DNA of 64,000 nucleotides from Diphasiastrum complanatum (GCA_029204225.1 CM055095.1:27576958-27640957); one strand, 5' to 3'. Positions 23,018-35,740 are shown, counted from the first letter of the stretch. Translations and numbers: made by a program. Notes: generated by a model not told the origin, from the letters alone.

Positions 23018-23567
23018 TCTTGTGGAAGCTCCTAGCTTTCTTGTTGAAGCTCACAAGATTCGCGAACAGAATCTTGTCGCAAAATTTTTCTGCATCTGGT
23101 TCAAGCCTCATATGTCACAAAATTGTCGCGAACAATTCGCAAAATCTTCTGGACTGTTCTGCAAGCTCACCTATCGTGAAACTATCTCGAAAAGTTCCCG
23201 AAATATTCTAGCTTCCTTCAAGCTCAAGAATTGTCATTTGTCATGAATGATTCACGAATGACGAAAATGTCGCGAAGAGACAAGTGTCGCGAATAAATTC
23301 GTGAAACACAAAGCTGAAACGAAGAGACAGACTGTCGAGAAATATTGGCGAACAGAAGTCATTCGACCCTAGAGACCAGAGCGTTGTTGAATATCAACCG
23401 TCAAAACGATTGGATTTTGTTACAGAAGGAGAAAGGCCAAAGGACTTATCTTATAACAATATAAATACATGTGCACTTATAGTAATGACACACCCTCAGA
23501 TTCAAGCTCAAACTTAGACTCGGACTGACTTATTCACTTGCGCACTTACGTACTCTTCGTAAAAGAG
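23018..23567 (+). repeat. LTR copy of the B2 copia family
   Basis: This stretch matches 31214-31733, the 3' LTR of element B2, nearly throughout. Shared words include CTGCAAGCTCACCTATCGTG, GAGACAAGTGT, AACAATATAAATACATGTG (a TATA-box-like site) and GACTTATTCACTTGCGC. TCGCGAA-type words recur in both. It could be the old 5' LTR of B2 separated by the insertion of other elements, or a solo LTR. Confidence 0.8.
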
Positions 23568-23867
23568 ATACCACAAGGCAGCAAGAAAAATGTATATTGA
23601 TTCAGACTCAGAATTATAAAACTCGTTTACTGACCAAAGTTTTAGTTGTTTATCTGATTTTCTAATTGTCTATCACATTCGCGCATATATTTTAACTTCT
23701 TGTCATGCGGAGATTCATTCCCATGAGAGCGATAGCATAGTTCATAATCAAGCACATGCTTATGATCCACATCTAACACTAACCATTAACACTATGATCC
23801 ATTAACACTAGGAATTAAGACTACTCAACAATGATAGATCTTACTCTTCTCTCTGTCTCTTTCTCTC
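23568..23867. other. spacer after the B2-type LTR copy
   Basis: The sequence has no frame that I can support. A short direct repeat ACTAACCATTAACACTA / TGATCCATTAACACTA lies near 23775-23810, and a CT-rich run at 23845-23872. Confidence 0.4.
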
Positions 23868-24170
23868 TCACAAAAGGTATAATAAAGATAAACTCCAACA
23901 AACATCAAATCCAACAATTAGCAAATCCAAGCCTATGGCTCTTTTCGGGGTAGTGTGATAGGCCCATAGAGCAGTGCGAAATTTCAGTTCCCAATTGAAT
24001 CGGCTGGACTCGACAATTTTTAAGAGGATTTTTTTTTGGCAGTCATTTCGGAAAAGAAATGACCAGCTCCCTAGCTCTAGATTATATGCGACTCGTAGGG
24101 ATGGAATATGGAATTCCACAGGCATGACGGCTTCCTGGCCATACACAAGCTAGACATTTTCTAGCAGATC
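23868..24170 (-). pseudogene. gypsy integrase fragments in permuted order
   Basis: On the minus strand LVYGQEAVMPVEFHIPSLRV comes first, followed by ESSRFNWELKFRTALWAYHT then TPKRAIGL. In plant gypsy integrases the order is reversed: ...ALWAYRTTPKRAIG... precedes ...VYGQEAVMPVEF.... Both parts are in the same frame here, separated by about 30 codons. This is not a normal domain but the trace of a tandem duplication with deletion, or of two scraps joined. Confidence 0.7.
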
Positions 24171-24223
24171 ATCTATCCCGAATCCCTAATATACCAACTC
24201 CAGACCAAGGCATCAACAAATTA

Positions 24224-25212
24224 TAGCTGAAGAAACAAAACATTTCTACTACCAAAGCTTTGCTAGCTTTCAGCCCTCAATCTGATCAAAAGCCACGAAG
24301 CGAAAATGTTGACGAAAAGACATGAAGCGAAAATGTTCATGAACATTCTGACGAAAAGACACGAATGCGAAAAGTTTGCAAAAGAAAAATTTTCTTGATA
24401 TAGCAGGAGAAAGTCAAACGACGCAAAAGTCAAACATCTCGAAGGGACATAAAAATCTTCGCGACACCTTTTTGACCTTCACGCTCCAGAGGATCAGGAA
24501 GATCATGCAAGTACCATGAAGTACAAAAACCTTGATTTGATATGATGATGTCAACGGAAGAGCGTTAGGACATGCCTAACCCACCTCTCTTGTAATCCAT
24601 GATTAGTTATAGATTGTTTAGCCTATCTAATCTGTTGTGCTAATCTGAGTGTATAAGATACATATAGTAGCAGAAAGAATACAGAATATAGAATAGAAGT
24701 CTGCCTGTGCGCAAGACAATTTTGTAAGCAAGATCTACAGAGATCCAAGAAGTCCGCTAGTAAGCAAGACGCCACTCATGAGAGAACACTATTTTTTCTC
24801 ACGCCAATGCGTTGTGTAGGTTTAGTTATTATGCACATATCACTCTTATCTTTGTCTAATCTTGAATGAATTACTGTTTGTTATCACTTGTGTATCTCAT
24901 TCACTTATTTTATCAACTTTGCACACTGGTTCAGGTTTTGTTGAATGTTGTATTAATCTATAATGTAGATCAGCAGTGTCTGTCTATTGTAGGAATGATA
25001 TAGTAGGCAGTGATAAGCGATTATATCTGAAATTCATCCAAATTCATTTCATTCGTGATTAATTTAATTTTGCTTTAGCAATGTCAATATTAGAGCTCGT
25101 TCAAGTTTCGCCTCGTTTTGCTTCATTTTGTCCAGTTTCGTTTCGTTTCATTTCGTTTCGTTACAAAGCCTGATTGATATTTGCAATCTGCAATCAATGA
25201 TTTTTTGCATCA
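24224..25212 (+). repeat. 5' LTR of copia element B1
   Basis: The LTR starts near TAGCTGAAGAAAC, matching the TGTTGAAGAAAC start of element A's LTR. It ends in GCATCA just before the primer site at 25214. The A and B1 LTRs share several blocks and have similar length. A TTTCGTTTCGTTTC-type pentamer run lies near 25137-25160. Confidence 0.75.
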
Positions 25213-25213
25213 G

Positions 25214-25225
25214 TGGTATTAGAGC
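25214..25225 (+). other. copia primer-binding site of B1
   Basis: TGGTATTAGAGC differs by one base from the usual copia TGGTATCAGAGC. It lies 2-5 bp after the LTR end and 100 bp before the gag ATG. Confidence 0.85.
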
Positions 25226-25324
25226 AACCTTGTCATAGTCTAACATAGCCACAAAGCTATCAGATCTAGGAGGCCAAGCATTCAAACAAAGAACCGTCAA
25301 CAAGTGAGAACACAATTCACAGTA

Positions 25325-28247
25325 ATGGCTTCAATAAGCAGCATACAATCCAAGATCTGTACAGTCCTCAATTCATCAGGATCTAACTTCCTAGCATGGA
25401 AGGCTAAGACCTTGTTGATACTAAAGGGAGAAGAATTATTCCCTTGGGTGGATGGCACCAAGGAGATGCCTACAACAACAGGCAAGGAGCTACGTGAATG
25501 GAGGGAGAAGAATAACTAGGCAGTAGCCGTGTTATCTTCATCCATCGAGGATAGCCTAACTCTTGACCTGGATACAATCTCTAAAGCAAAAGAGATATGT
25601 GATACATTACTCACAAGATTTCAGACGAAATCAGGCAGTCAGATAATGCAGCTCAAAGATCAGCTGATAAACCTACAGTGGGATGGTAAAGACCTCACTT
25701 CCTTCATTAGGAAGATAAAGGATCTATTCCTTTCACTACACAATTTTGGAGCAGAAAATGCAGTGTCAGCAGAGAAGCAGCTTACCTATCCGTTGAGAGC
25801 TTTACCAAGATCCTTCCAGACAACCAGAACGTTGCTAGCAAAACATCCTACTATGACACTCGAAAAGGCTGTTGTCGATATTTGAGAAGTCATGGGTCAT
25901 GCAGCCATGCAATAAATTAGCTCAAAGCAGACAGGAGAACAATAATAGTTCATCCTATGTCGAGGAGCCAGAGAGCTCAAAGATGGGTGAAGAAAGATCG
26001 AATCACGAAAATTCGACCGCCTACATCTGTGTAGACATGTGTGCAGTACCAACACCTGACACACAAGAGTAATCCTTGATTCAGGAGCTACCTTGCACTT
26101 CGTTACATCAAGACAGATCATGTCTGATTTTCAAAGTGCAGATCCATCAATATTTGTCATTCTTGGAGATGGATCAAAGCATCAAGTGAATGGTATTGGT
26201 TCACAATGGCTCAACTCAACACAAACGGCAGAGACAAATGACTCGAAGATGTTCTGTTCATGGTTAGTTCTTATACTATACATACAAAACATCTTCTTCT
26301 TCTTAGTAGACTACTGAGCAGGACTTGCTATCAGTGGCAAGAATAGCTGATGCAGAGATGTGTGTAATGTTCTCGGACGAAGCATGCAACGTTGTTGATG
26401 CAAGTACCAGTACACTAATCACTCAAGGTAGAAGAAAAGGCAACCTGTATCACTTGAAGGTATGCCTACCTATAGATCAAGTGCATCAGACTCATGATGA
26501 TTCACCAGATACTCTATGGCACAGGAGACTATGCCATATGAATTCAATGGCACTATATCAAGCAAGCTATCATGGAGGAATCACAGGGGTGAGCATCTCG
26601 AATGCAACCAGTTCGATGACCTGCGATGCATGTCTGAAGGGTAAGATGTCACGTACTCATTTTGTCAAAGACTCCTACAAAACTACAAAGATTTTAGAGC
26701 TTTTACATTCTGACATTTGTGGACTTTCTCAACGTGATCTCAGTAGGAATCTCAAAGTATTACATAGCCTTCATTGATGATTACAATAAGTTTGCCAGAG
26801 TCTACTTTATTACCAATAAATCAGAAGCACTTGACAAGTTCACAAAGTATGTGAATTGGGCAGAAAGATGCACTGGTAATAAAGTGAAGCAGATCAAAAC
26901 AGATCGAGGTGGAGAATACATCTCAAATCAATTCACTGACTTCTGCAATGATCATAGTATCATTCACAGAAGAACTGCATCTTACACACCGTAGCTCAAC
27001 GGTGTTGCAGAAAGAAAGAATAGGATTCTAATGGAAGTTGCTAGGTGCATGATGGCCTATTCAAAGGCTCCAAGAGTATTGTGGGCTGAAGCAGTAGCTA
27101 CAGCTGCTTACATTCAAAACAGGACAAGAAAGTCTGGTGTTTATCACATGACATCACACGAATTATGGTGGGGTAGAAAACCCAATCTGACTCACATCTG
27201 TACTTTGGCTGTGCAGCTTATGCACATGTTCCTATTAAGCTTTGAAATAATCTTGATGAGAAAGCAGAACAGGGATATCTTGTAGGATATGACAATCATT
27301 TGTCATACTACAGAGTCTATATGCCAGAGATAAATATAGCCAAGATAGTCAGAGATGTCAAATTTGATGAGAGCAAAACAATGGCCAACGATGATCCTGT
27401 CAGTTATGAAGTCCTTGGAATACAGTACTATGATCTACCAACTGTGACCGAGGGAGCAGAAGACGAACACTCAGACGAAGATGTTCGAGTCGCACCTCAT
27501 TTGAGTGACGAATCAGACAAAGAAAGATTCGCAAGCCAGCCTACTGCTACAACACCTGTAAATCGAAATGGTTCCAAACCTAGCAGAGCAGATAAAGGCA
27601 AGAGCATTGCAATTTTTGAAGGATCTCCTAGAAGATTGACAAGAGAACGAAGAGCGTAGCAAGGTTTGTGCCAGGCAACTTAGCTTCTACATTTGAAGAG
27701 TTTTGTGGATTCAGTGGTGAACCACAAACATTTGAGGAAGCAATTGAATGTCCAGAGAAGGACAAATGGATCCAAGCCATGAATGAGGAGATGGAATCCA
27801 TGTGGAAGAATCAGGTATGGACGTTGCAGCCATTACTAGATAAGCGAAAAATTGTAAAATGCAAGTGGGTATACAAGCCGAAGTATGGACCGAATGGAGA
27901 TATTTCTAAGTATAAAGCAAGACTTGTAGAGAAGGGATTTTCTCATAGATATGGTATTGACTATGCTGAGACCCTCTCTCCTGTCATGAAACATTCGTCC
28001 CTACGCTTATTATATGCATATGCAGTTGCTTATGATCTCAGGATTCACATTGTGGATGAAAAGACAGTGTTCTTGCATGGCGAGCTAGACGAGGAAGTCT
28101 ACATGGATCAATCTCCAAGCTACATTTCGAACTCACTTCCTACTTATGCATGCAGAATGCATAGGAGTATCTACGGTTTGAAGCAGTCAGTGTGGTATAA
28201 GAAGAAAGATCAAGCCCTGAAATCCTTAGGATTCAAGCCATTAATGG
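25325..28247 (+). pseudogene. copia element B1 gag-protease-integrase-partial RT, broken
   Basis: Gag starts at 25325 (MASISSIQSK) and is close to element A's gag, with a TAG at 25517. After KAVVDI near 25884 the zinc-knuckle region is deleted and the text resumes at GHAAMQ. The protease keeps LDSGATLHFV near 26085. The integrase zinc domain reads WHRRLCHMN then CDACLKGK; the core has HSDICG, the Asp in TDRGGEYIS and the Glu in AERKNR. A stop after SYTP (near 26992) and frameshifts near 27190 break it. The RT starts at 27668 (FEEAIECPEKDKWIQAM), goes through FLHGELDEEVYMDQ and stops near 28247, before the YVDD motif. It is then fused to B2. Confidence 0.93.
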
Positions 28248-28254
28248 CTAATTG

Positions 28255-31026
28255 GCAATAGAAATGGTAATTTGTATCACTTGAGCATCCAAACTAGATT
28301 TGAACAAGCTAATCAACTCAGGAATCAACAGATATTCTGCGGCACAAAAGGCTATGTCACATGAACATGGAAGCCATGTATCAAGCCAACAAAAGCCTAG
28401 AGAATTGAAGGAGTCGAAATCAAAAGTCGAGATATTCGAACTACCTGCGAATCTTGTCTTAATGGCAAAATGTCTCAAACACCTTTCAGTAAAGATATTT
28501 ATAAAGCAACCAAGGTATTGGAAATTGTGCATTCAAATATTTGTGGACCATTTGGATTGTTGTGATTGGGTAATGCAAAATATTTCATTATGTTTATCGA
28601 TGACTTCAGCAAGTTTGCTGTAGTATACTTTATTCGTACAAAATCAGAAGCCTTCGAGAAATTTGTTGAATATATGAATTGGGCTAAGAAGTAGACAGGT
28701 AGCAAGTTGAAGCAAATTCGCACAGATCGTGGAGGTGAGTACATTTCCAATGAATTCAAAGCTTTATGTATTGATCGAGATATTATGCATACAAAAATAA
28801 CATCATACACACCTCAGCATAATGGAATAGCTGAACGAAGAAATCGTACACTTATGAAAGCTGCAAGGTGTATGATGGCTCATGCAAAAGCACCAAAGGA
28901 GTTATGGGCGAAAGCAGTAGCTACGTCAAACTATCTTCAGAATCAAATTCTAAAATAAAAAATGACGGATAAAACTCCTCATGAAGTATGGTGGATGTCA
29001 AAGCCAGATTTGGCTCATGTTCGGACATTTGGATGTGCAGTTTATATGCACATACCAGACAAATTGAGGAAGAAACTTGATGAAAAAGCAAAACAATGTT
29101 TTCTGTTAGGATTCGAGTTGCATTCTTCATATTATCGAGTTTACATACCCGAAACTGGAAAATTAAAAGTTGTACGAGATGTAAAATTCGATGAATCAAA
29201 GAACATAGTAGACAGTGACTTAGTCGGCTATGAAATTCTCAAGAGTTATTATGAGTTACCATCTATAGAAGTAAAGCAAGCAGATGATAAAGAAGAATTA
29301 CCATCTGGACACAATAGTGATTCAGAGGGAGTTCAATTTCAAGAACCTGAAAGACTCGAAATACCAGATCGAATTCAAGCAGAACAGGTCGAACCTGAAG
29401 ATACGTCTTTAAATTTGAGACCTATACAGACTGTGAGAAGATCTGAAAGATAGTGCAAACCACCAATAAGGTTTGGTCATGATGAATTCTGTGGCTTCAC
29501 TAACGAACCTCAGATATTCAAAGAAGCTATTGACAGACCAAATAAAGATCATTGGATTCAAGCAATGGAGGACGAGATGCCATCCATGTATAAGAACAAT
29601 GTATGGACACTTGCACCTGTACCTAATGGAAGCCAGTCAAATGCAAGTGGATCTACAAGATCAAAACAGGTCCTGATGGAGAAAACATCAAATACAAAGC
29701 GAGGCTGGTGGCAAAAGGTTTTTCACAGAAATATGGGATTGACTACACTGATACATTCTCACCAGTAGTCAAACACACATCAATTCGCTTGTTATTCGCT
29801 TATGCAGTGGCTCATGATCTCAAAATCCATATAGTGGATGAGAAAACTGCTTTCTTGCATGCAGAATTAGAGGAGGACTTATTCAACCACTTGGCTTTGT
29901 AAGCCAGGAATATCTAGAATACGGATGTTACATGAATACAAGTATCTATGGTCTGAAACAGGTAGCGAGACAATGGTATAGAAAGAAGGACGAAGCACTG
30001 CGTTATTTAGGCTTCAAACCTTTATTCGCTGAATCGAATGTCTATATCAAACATGTCAAAGATGAAATTATTATTCTAGCTGTTTATGTTGACGATACTC
30101 TAATTTTCTCAAGAAAAGATAAGTCAATTTCAGATGTCAAAAGAGACATTTCTGAAATATTCGAGATCGCTGACCTAGGAGAAGCAAGAATCTATCTAGC
30201 ATTGCAAATCGAAAGAGGCTTTGAAGGTGGTAAGTTATATTTTCACCAACAAAAGTATACTCTGAAAATAGTTGAAGATTTCAACATGCTCGAATGCAAA
30301 GGCGTGCATACTCTCATGATACCTTGAACAATACTAAGCAAGACAGATTGTCCGCAGACTCTCGAAGAAGAGAAGTGAATGGCCAAGACACCCTATTGCA
30401 AGCTGATTGGATCATTATTATATCTTGCAGACAACACCAGACCTGACATAGCATTTGTAGTATACAGGCTGAGCCAATTTAATCAGAACCCAAGATCGTT
30501 ACATTGGAAGCTAGAAAAAAGAGTAGTGCAATATCTCCAAGAAACGAAAGACTATGGACTGTGTTATTCAAAGGAAACTGGATTTCACATCGAATCTTAC
30601 AGTGACACAAGCTGGGCATCCATGAAGGATGATAGCAAAAGCATTTCAGGGGGTTGTACACTAGCATCTGGCGCAGCCATACTCTGGATAAGCAAGAAGC
30701 AAACGACAATAGCTCAATCTTCCTGTGAGGCCAAATATGTAGCAGCAGCTAAGATGACAAATGAGTTGAATAAGATCAAACAGATGTTAGAAAGATTTGA
30801 TAAATTTATTTCTGAACCTTATGTTTTGTTAATGGATAACACTTCAACAATCTATCTTACAAAAGATCTTGTGTTTCACTCGAAAACAAAGCACATAGCT
30901 ATTAAGTATCATGTTATTCGGGACTTAGTCGAGAAGAAGATACTAAAGATAGTCTTCATACCTATAGAGAAAATGACAGCTGATATCTTTACAATGCCAC
31001 TAAGTAAAGCCTTGTTCAAGAAGTAG
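28255..31026 (+). pseudogene. copia element B2 integrase-RT-RNase H, nearly complete pol
   Basis: Text starts at NGNLYHLS, the copia pre-integrase region. A decayed zinc domain follows, then the integrase core (FIDDFSKFAVVYFIRTKSEA; Asp in TDRGGEYIS; Glu in AERRNR), with TAG codons at 28693 and 28955. The RT begins near 29490 (FKEAIDRPNKDHWIQAM), with frameshifts at 29630-29700, a stop at 29900, and an intact YVDDTLIF near 30087. RNase H keeps SYSDTSWA, SCEAKYVA and LLMDNTS, the acidic residues expected. The frame ends at 31024. Gag and protease are absent because the 5' side is replaced by B1. It differs from B1 in LTR and in sequence. Confidence 0.93.
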
Positions 31027-31060
31027 CAAAGAAGATTGGGGTTAATCCAACTGCCACTTT

Positions 31061-31070
31061 GAGAGGGAGC
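31061..31070 (+). other. polypurine tract of B2
   Basis: GAGAGGGAGC lies directly before TGTAGAACA, the start of the 3' LTR. In copia elements this primes plus-strand DNA. Confidence 0.8.
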
Positions 31071-31733
31071 TGTAGAACAACTGATCAGACAGATCTTGAT
31101 TCTACCAACAAAGCACGCAGTTTATTTAACAAAGGATGAGAAAGAAATAAACGTGAACTCAAAACTTTTTCCATTCATGACCAATGTGAAAAAATTTGCG
31201 AAAGATTCGTGAAACAGTGTCTTGTGAAAGCTCGTAGCTTTCCTGTTGAAGGTCGAAAGATTTGCGAACAAAATTTTCTCACAAAATTTTTCTGCTTCTG
31301 GTTCAAGCCTCAGATGTCGCAAAATTGTCGCAAAATTTTCTGGACTGTTCTGCAAGCTCACCTATCGTGAAACTATCTCGAACAGTTCGCGAAATATTCT
31401 AGCTTCTTATTGTCATCTGTCGCGAACAATTTGCGAATGACAAAAATGTCGTGAAGAGACAAGTGTTGCGAACAAATTTGCGAAATACGAAACTGAAACA
31501 AAGAGACAGGCTGTCGCGAAATATTTGCGAACAAAATTCATTTGACCCCAGAAACCAGAATGTTGTTGAATATCAACCATCAAAACGATTGGATTCTGTT
31601 ATAGAAGGAGAAAGGCCAAAGGACTTATCCTATAACAATATAAATACATGTGCACTTATAGTAATAACACACTCTCAGATTCAAGTTCAAACTTAGACTC
31701 AGACTGACTTATTCACTTGCGCACTTATGTACT
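31071..31733 (+). repeat. 3' LTR of copia element B2
   Basis: The LTR starts TGTAGAACAACTG after the polypurine tract. Its part from 31214 matches 23018-23567. A TATA-like ATATAAATACATG lies near 31640. The homology ends at 31733 (CACTTATGTACTCATTAATCC), so the LTR's 3' edge may be truncated. Confidence 0.85.
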
Positions 31734-32506
31734 CATTAATCCACAAAACTGAAACAAGAAACTAATCTAACAGCATTTTAGAATTTCCAAGAATTAAGAA
31801 ACACACGTTTCTTGATTTTTGGACACCCTAAGAACAATCAAGAACTGGATTGTAAGAGGATATGCAAGATTTACACCACAGATCCAACCTATCTAGTTTA
31901 CGTGAATGTTGATTCCTACATTAATCCACAAGCAAGAGAGGAAATCTAATCCACTCTAGGAAAGCAAGAACACTAATCCACACACAAAGGATGGAAGGGC
32001 AAGATCATGAATGCATCACTCAAGAAACAAGCATGATCAAGGAGCTCAAAGGATGCACCAAACTCGTGGAGGTTCTTCTCATTTGGGCATGGAGTAGATG
32101 CATTACACAAAAAGCTCCTCTTCTCAAAGAGGGAGTCTCTTAAATAAGCAAGAGAGCTTCTTAGGTGACGTCCTAGTGGCATTTCCACATTACACAAATT
32201 ACAAGTGGAATTATGCTCTCCACTAGATGTCACCATCAAAAGGTGGGTCACTCTACTTTCTTCAAGAGAGGTCTACTAGCATTTATTACTTTGCCTAGAA
32301 ATACTAGTTCCTACATGGTCATTCCATCTTTCGGGATTCACCATGAGGCTTACACAGTTTCTACTTGTCATTCTTAACTAGTACTTCTCGGCTCTCATAC
32401 TCGGCTCTCAGTCTTCATTCGTCTCGTCTTCTCATAGACCTCCTCGGTCTAAGGTGAGAGGTGCTCTTGGATAGCTCTGGTCGAGTATCTTGGGGATTCG
32501 TCAGAA
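31734..32506. other. non-coding stretch, perhaps a truncated LTR of element F
   Basis: No supported frame is present. CTCGGCTCTCATACTCGGCTCTC at 32386-32408 is a short direct repeat. Its place downstream of the minus-strand integrase fragment F would suit a 3' LTR, but no matching copy is present to prove it. Confidence 0.35.
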
Positions 32507-32869
32507 TCAGTCAACAAAGAACTTGAATGCCTCTGATTTGTTCTTCAGAAAATAGGTTGCAGGCCTTCGAGAGAAGTCATCGATGAAGATTAGGAGGTAT
32601 AGAGCTCCCCCTTTGAAAGCAGTCTGCATCGGGCCATAGATGTCGCTATATACAAGATCTAGCAAGCCTTTGGAAGTATGAACTGAGTCAAAAATAAAAG
32701 GAATTCTAGCATGCTTGTTGATTATACAGCTTTCACATGGAGAAGTTGGCTTGCTTATAGAAGGCAGATCTTGTACTAGTCTCTGAGTCAACATTTATTA
32801 AATATTGCTGTAGCTCAAATGGCCTAATTTAAAATGCCAAAGAATATCAGTTGATTCAGAAGTAGAAGT
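32507..32869 (-). pseudogene. copia integrase fragment (element F)
   Basis: The minus strand encodes ESTDILWHFKLGHLSYSNI, two stops, then a frame with CESCIINKHARIPF and LLDLVYSDIYGPMQT. This is the HHCC zinc domain and the first catalytic Asp of a copia integrase. It ends abruptly at 32507 after FKFFVD. The 32870 side is cut by an LTR-like sequence starting TGTTGGATTATTC, so this fragment is older. Confidence 0.85.
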
Positions 32870-33710
32870 TGTTGGATTATTCTCCTACTAATCGACTAAT
32901 CGAGTTTTAATCTTCATCCAATTCAGTTATCCAGACCTGCAGTTTCTTCAAGTTTCTGCAGAACTACTTGGAAATGGCTCACAGGTGGCTCCGACATTTA
33001 TTGACATCATCAACAAACTTGAAGACTTTGGGCATTTCGGTGACTTCGGAGACTTCAGCCAGTTTGGTAACTACAGCCACTTCTGCCACATCAACGACTT
33101 CGGCCACTTCGGCATGTTGATTGATTGACAATTAGTGTTCCACTTGTCTTGAAGCTAAAGACTTGCCCTAATCTTATAGCAAGTAAATTTCCAGGAATTA
33201 CCAACTGGATGGATGCCAACTCACTGTGGCTCACTGGCCATTATGATTTATGACCTAATTAGTTGTCCTACTAATTGAACGTTGTCGCATTTGCTTAGCA
33301 TAAATAGCTGCTCATACTTCTATCAAATATAATGTCTTTGAAGCATAGTTAGCATCTCTCTCAAGCTTTCAAGCTTAAACACTCTTGAGCATTCTAGCTC
33401 AGTTCTTTAGAGTTAATTTAGAGTTTGCTATTGCGCTTACTACTTATAAGAAGAAGTGCTTAATTCAGACAAAGTTACAATTACTCAGAGATAGCTCAGA
33501 GCACGCTTTGATCCACAATTTCTTTGTGCTCATTTCCATTCTGATTTGTTTCTTTTACTGAATCAATCTATCATTTATTACTTTCAATATCATGTCGATA
33601 TGCATGCATCTCTGTAATTCTTTTGTAATTGATAATCTCTTATTATTTGTCTAATAATCAATGTTTTATATTTAGAGTTATCAATATGTTGTTGCAAACT
33701 CTCTACAAAT
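32870..33710 (+). repeat. LTR-like region before copia D
   Basis: TGTTGGATTATTCTCC begins at 32870, exactly where the coding text of element F is cut. A stretch at 33010-33112 has about eight imperfect copies of GACTTCGGCC-type words. CATAAATAGCTGC near 33300 is TATA-like. Primer site, gag and most of the protease are absent before D begins at 33735, so a deletion must have joined LTR and pol. Confidence 0.45.
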
Positions 33711-33734
33711 TTGTTATTAGTAAGTAGAATTACA

Positions 33735-34993
33735 GATTTAGGTCATAAGGTGGAGTCTGAGTCTGATCAATGCAGAATTATCGATAGGAGCAATAAGATC
33801 CTTGCACTCAGCAAGAGGTAGAGATACTTATATAGATTGGCACATTGTTATTCTGATACTAGTCAAGCCTTGAAAACCTCTATTTTTGTCAATAAAGCAT
33901 TACTATGGCATCATCACTTAGTACACTTGAATTATGCATATGTATCGAACATGTCCAGACAATCCCTAGCACTTGATCTCGACTATCCAACCGACAAAGT
34001 CGACCTCCCTGTCTGCCATAGCTGCATTCTTGGAAAGCAGACTAAGATTCCTTTTAGACCGAGTCATAGGCATGCAGTAAAAGGTCTGTTAGATGTTGTT
34101 CATTCAGATATATGTGGACCTATGCAAACTCCATCATTGCTAGATGCAAAGTATATAATTACTTTTATTGACGTATGTTTTAAAAGAACAGCTGTTTATT
34201 TCATTAAACAGAAATCGGAGGCTTTCATCAAGTTCAGACAATTCAAAGAGCATATTGAAAATAAAACTGGCAAAAGAATCAAAGCACTGAGGTCCGACAA
34301 GGGGGTGAATACATCTCCACCGAATTTAAGGAGTATTGCCTTAACAATGACATTGAGCAACAATACATTACCTCCTATTCGCCTTAGTTGAATGGTCTTG
34401 CTGAGAGAAAGAATAGAACCTTAGTCGAATCTGCAAAGTGCATGTTATCACATGCGAGACTTCCAAAGTCCTTCTAGGCTAAAGCTGTTTCAACAACAAC
34501 ATATATTCAGAACATGCAATTTAGCAACTACAGTATGATAAAAATGATCAACTTCATCTATCACCCAGAAGATCGACAAGAGTTAGCAGACCACCTATCA
34601 GGTATATCGATGAGTCTGCAGCCTACCTTGTTCAAAAGCCAACAACTATCGAAGAGGCACTTAGTCGATCTCTGGAAAGAAGCTATGGATAAAGAGTATT
34701 CATCTCTTATCAAGAACCAGACATGGACGCTTGTCGACTCACCTGCTAGCAGAAACATAGTTGATTGCAAATGGATTTTCAAAGTCAAGTACAAAGCAGA
34801 CGGAAGTATTGACAGAAGAAAAGCTCTGACTTGTCACCAGGGGATTTTCTCAGGTATACAACGTCGATTACATTGAGACCTTTAGTCCAGTAGTCAAGCA
34901 TTCTTCTATTCGACTTTTATTATCGTTTGTTGTTGTAGTAGATTTGGAAATACATCAAATGGATGTACAGACAGCATATCTCAATGGAGTTTT
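33735..34993 (+). pseudogene. copia element D: protease end, integrase and start of RT
   Basis: CRIIDRSNKILALSKR and RLAHCY are the end of protease and the pre-integrase region. The zinc domain reads LLWHHHLVHLNYAYV then CHSCILGKQTKIPF. The core has VVHSDICGPMQT and, after a one-base loss, RSDKG and EYCLNNDIEQQ. Stops follow SYSP (34387) and SF (34475). Integrase ends at TTTYIQN (34510), then RT text begins (WKEAMDKEYSSLIKNQTW, DCKWIFKVKYKADGSID). A frameshift leads to TFSPVVKHSSIRLLL and AYLNGVF, where it stops at about 34993. The gypsy LTR starts there, so the gypsy element probably split D. Confidence 0.9.
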
Positions 34994-35740
34994 TGTTTGG
35001 GGTATTTCCAACATAGATCGAATAAAAGAAAACGAGTCAATAAATGTGTTGTGAGGGCATGGCTTCCTGCATGTATAAGTCCATGACCCAAGGAGAATGC
35101 AAGACGATTGTAAATAGAAATAATGGACTTAGGCCCATTGTAATTAAAATAAAACTTGAGGCCTAAAGTCATTTTAAACTTAGAAGTTTATTATTTTAGA
35201 GTTGGGTCCAACTTTGGACGATCAATGTACATATTAGCCAATAGAATTTTGGTGCCAGGGCTTTTCCCATTTATAAAAAGACACCATTTGTACTCTATTT
35301 TTCATGCTTAATTGAGAGGAGGAGACTCTACCATTTTGGGAGCTCAAGCATCCTCAAGTGCTAATCACTCTTTGCTTATGCTTTTGTGATGATTTGTGTG
35401 TTGGTTTCCATTTGCTATGTTTTTAGTTTATGCTAGTTAATGTTTTTCCATAAGCAATGATATTGAGCATTTGAGCTAACCTCCATCTCAAATCTCTCTC
35501 CTCTTGTCTCTCTTTCTCTCGCTCTCTCTCTTCTACTCTCTCTTCCCTTTACAAAATCATGATGAATATTAGTTTAGTGGAGTAGATTTAGGAGTGAGTA
35601 GTGTTAGTGGTGATAGAGTTAGAGAAAAAGTGGAGAACTATCTATAAATAGCATCTATTCATAGTTAGGCACCTATCCAGTGTTCTAACCCTTGTTGACA
35701 GGCGGGAGGGCTACTACGACGCAAGAACATTGACCCTACA
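34994..35740 (+). repeat. 5' LTR of a gypsy element
   Basis: The right end is firm: ...GACCCTACA then G and the primer site. The left end is either TGTTTGGGG at 34994, where copia D is cut, or TGTTGTGAGGG at 35047. A CT-rich run (TCTCTCTCGCTCTCTC) lies near 35510-35545, and TTTATAAAAAGACACC near 35270 could be the TATA box. Length is about 0.69-0.75 kb. No matching 3' LTR is in the window. Confidence 0.75.
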
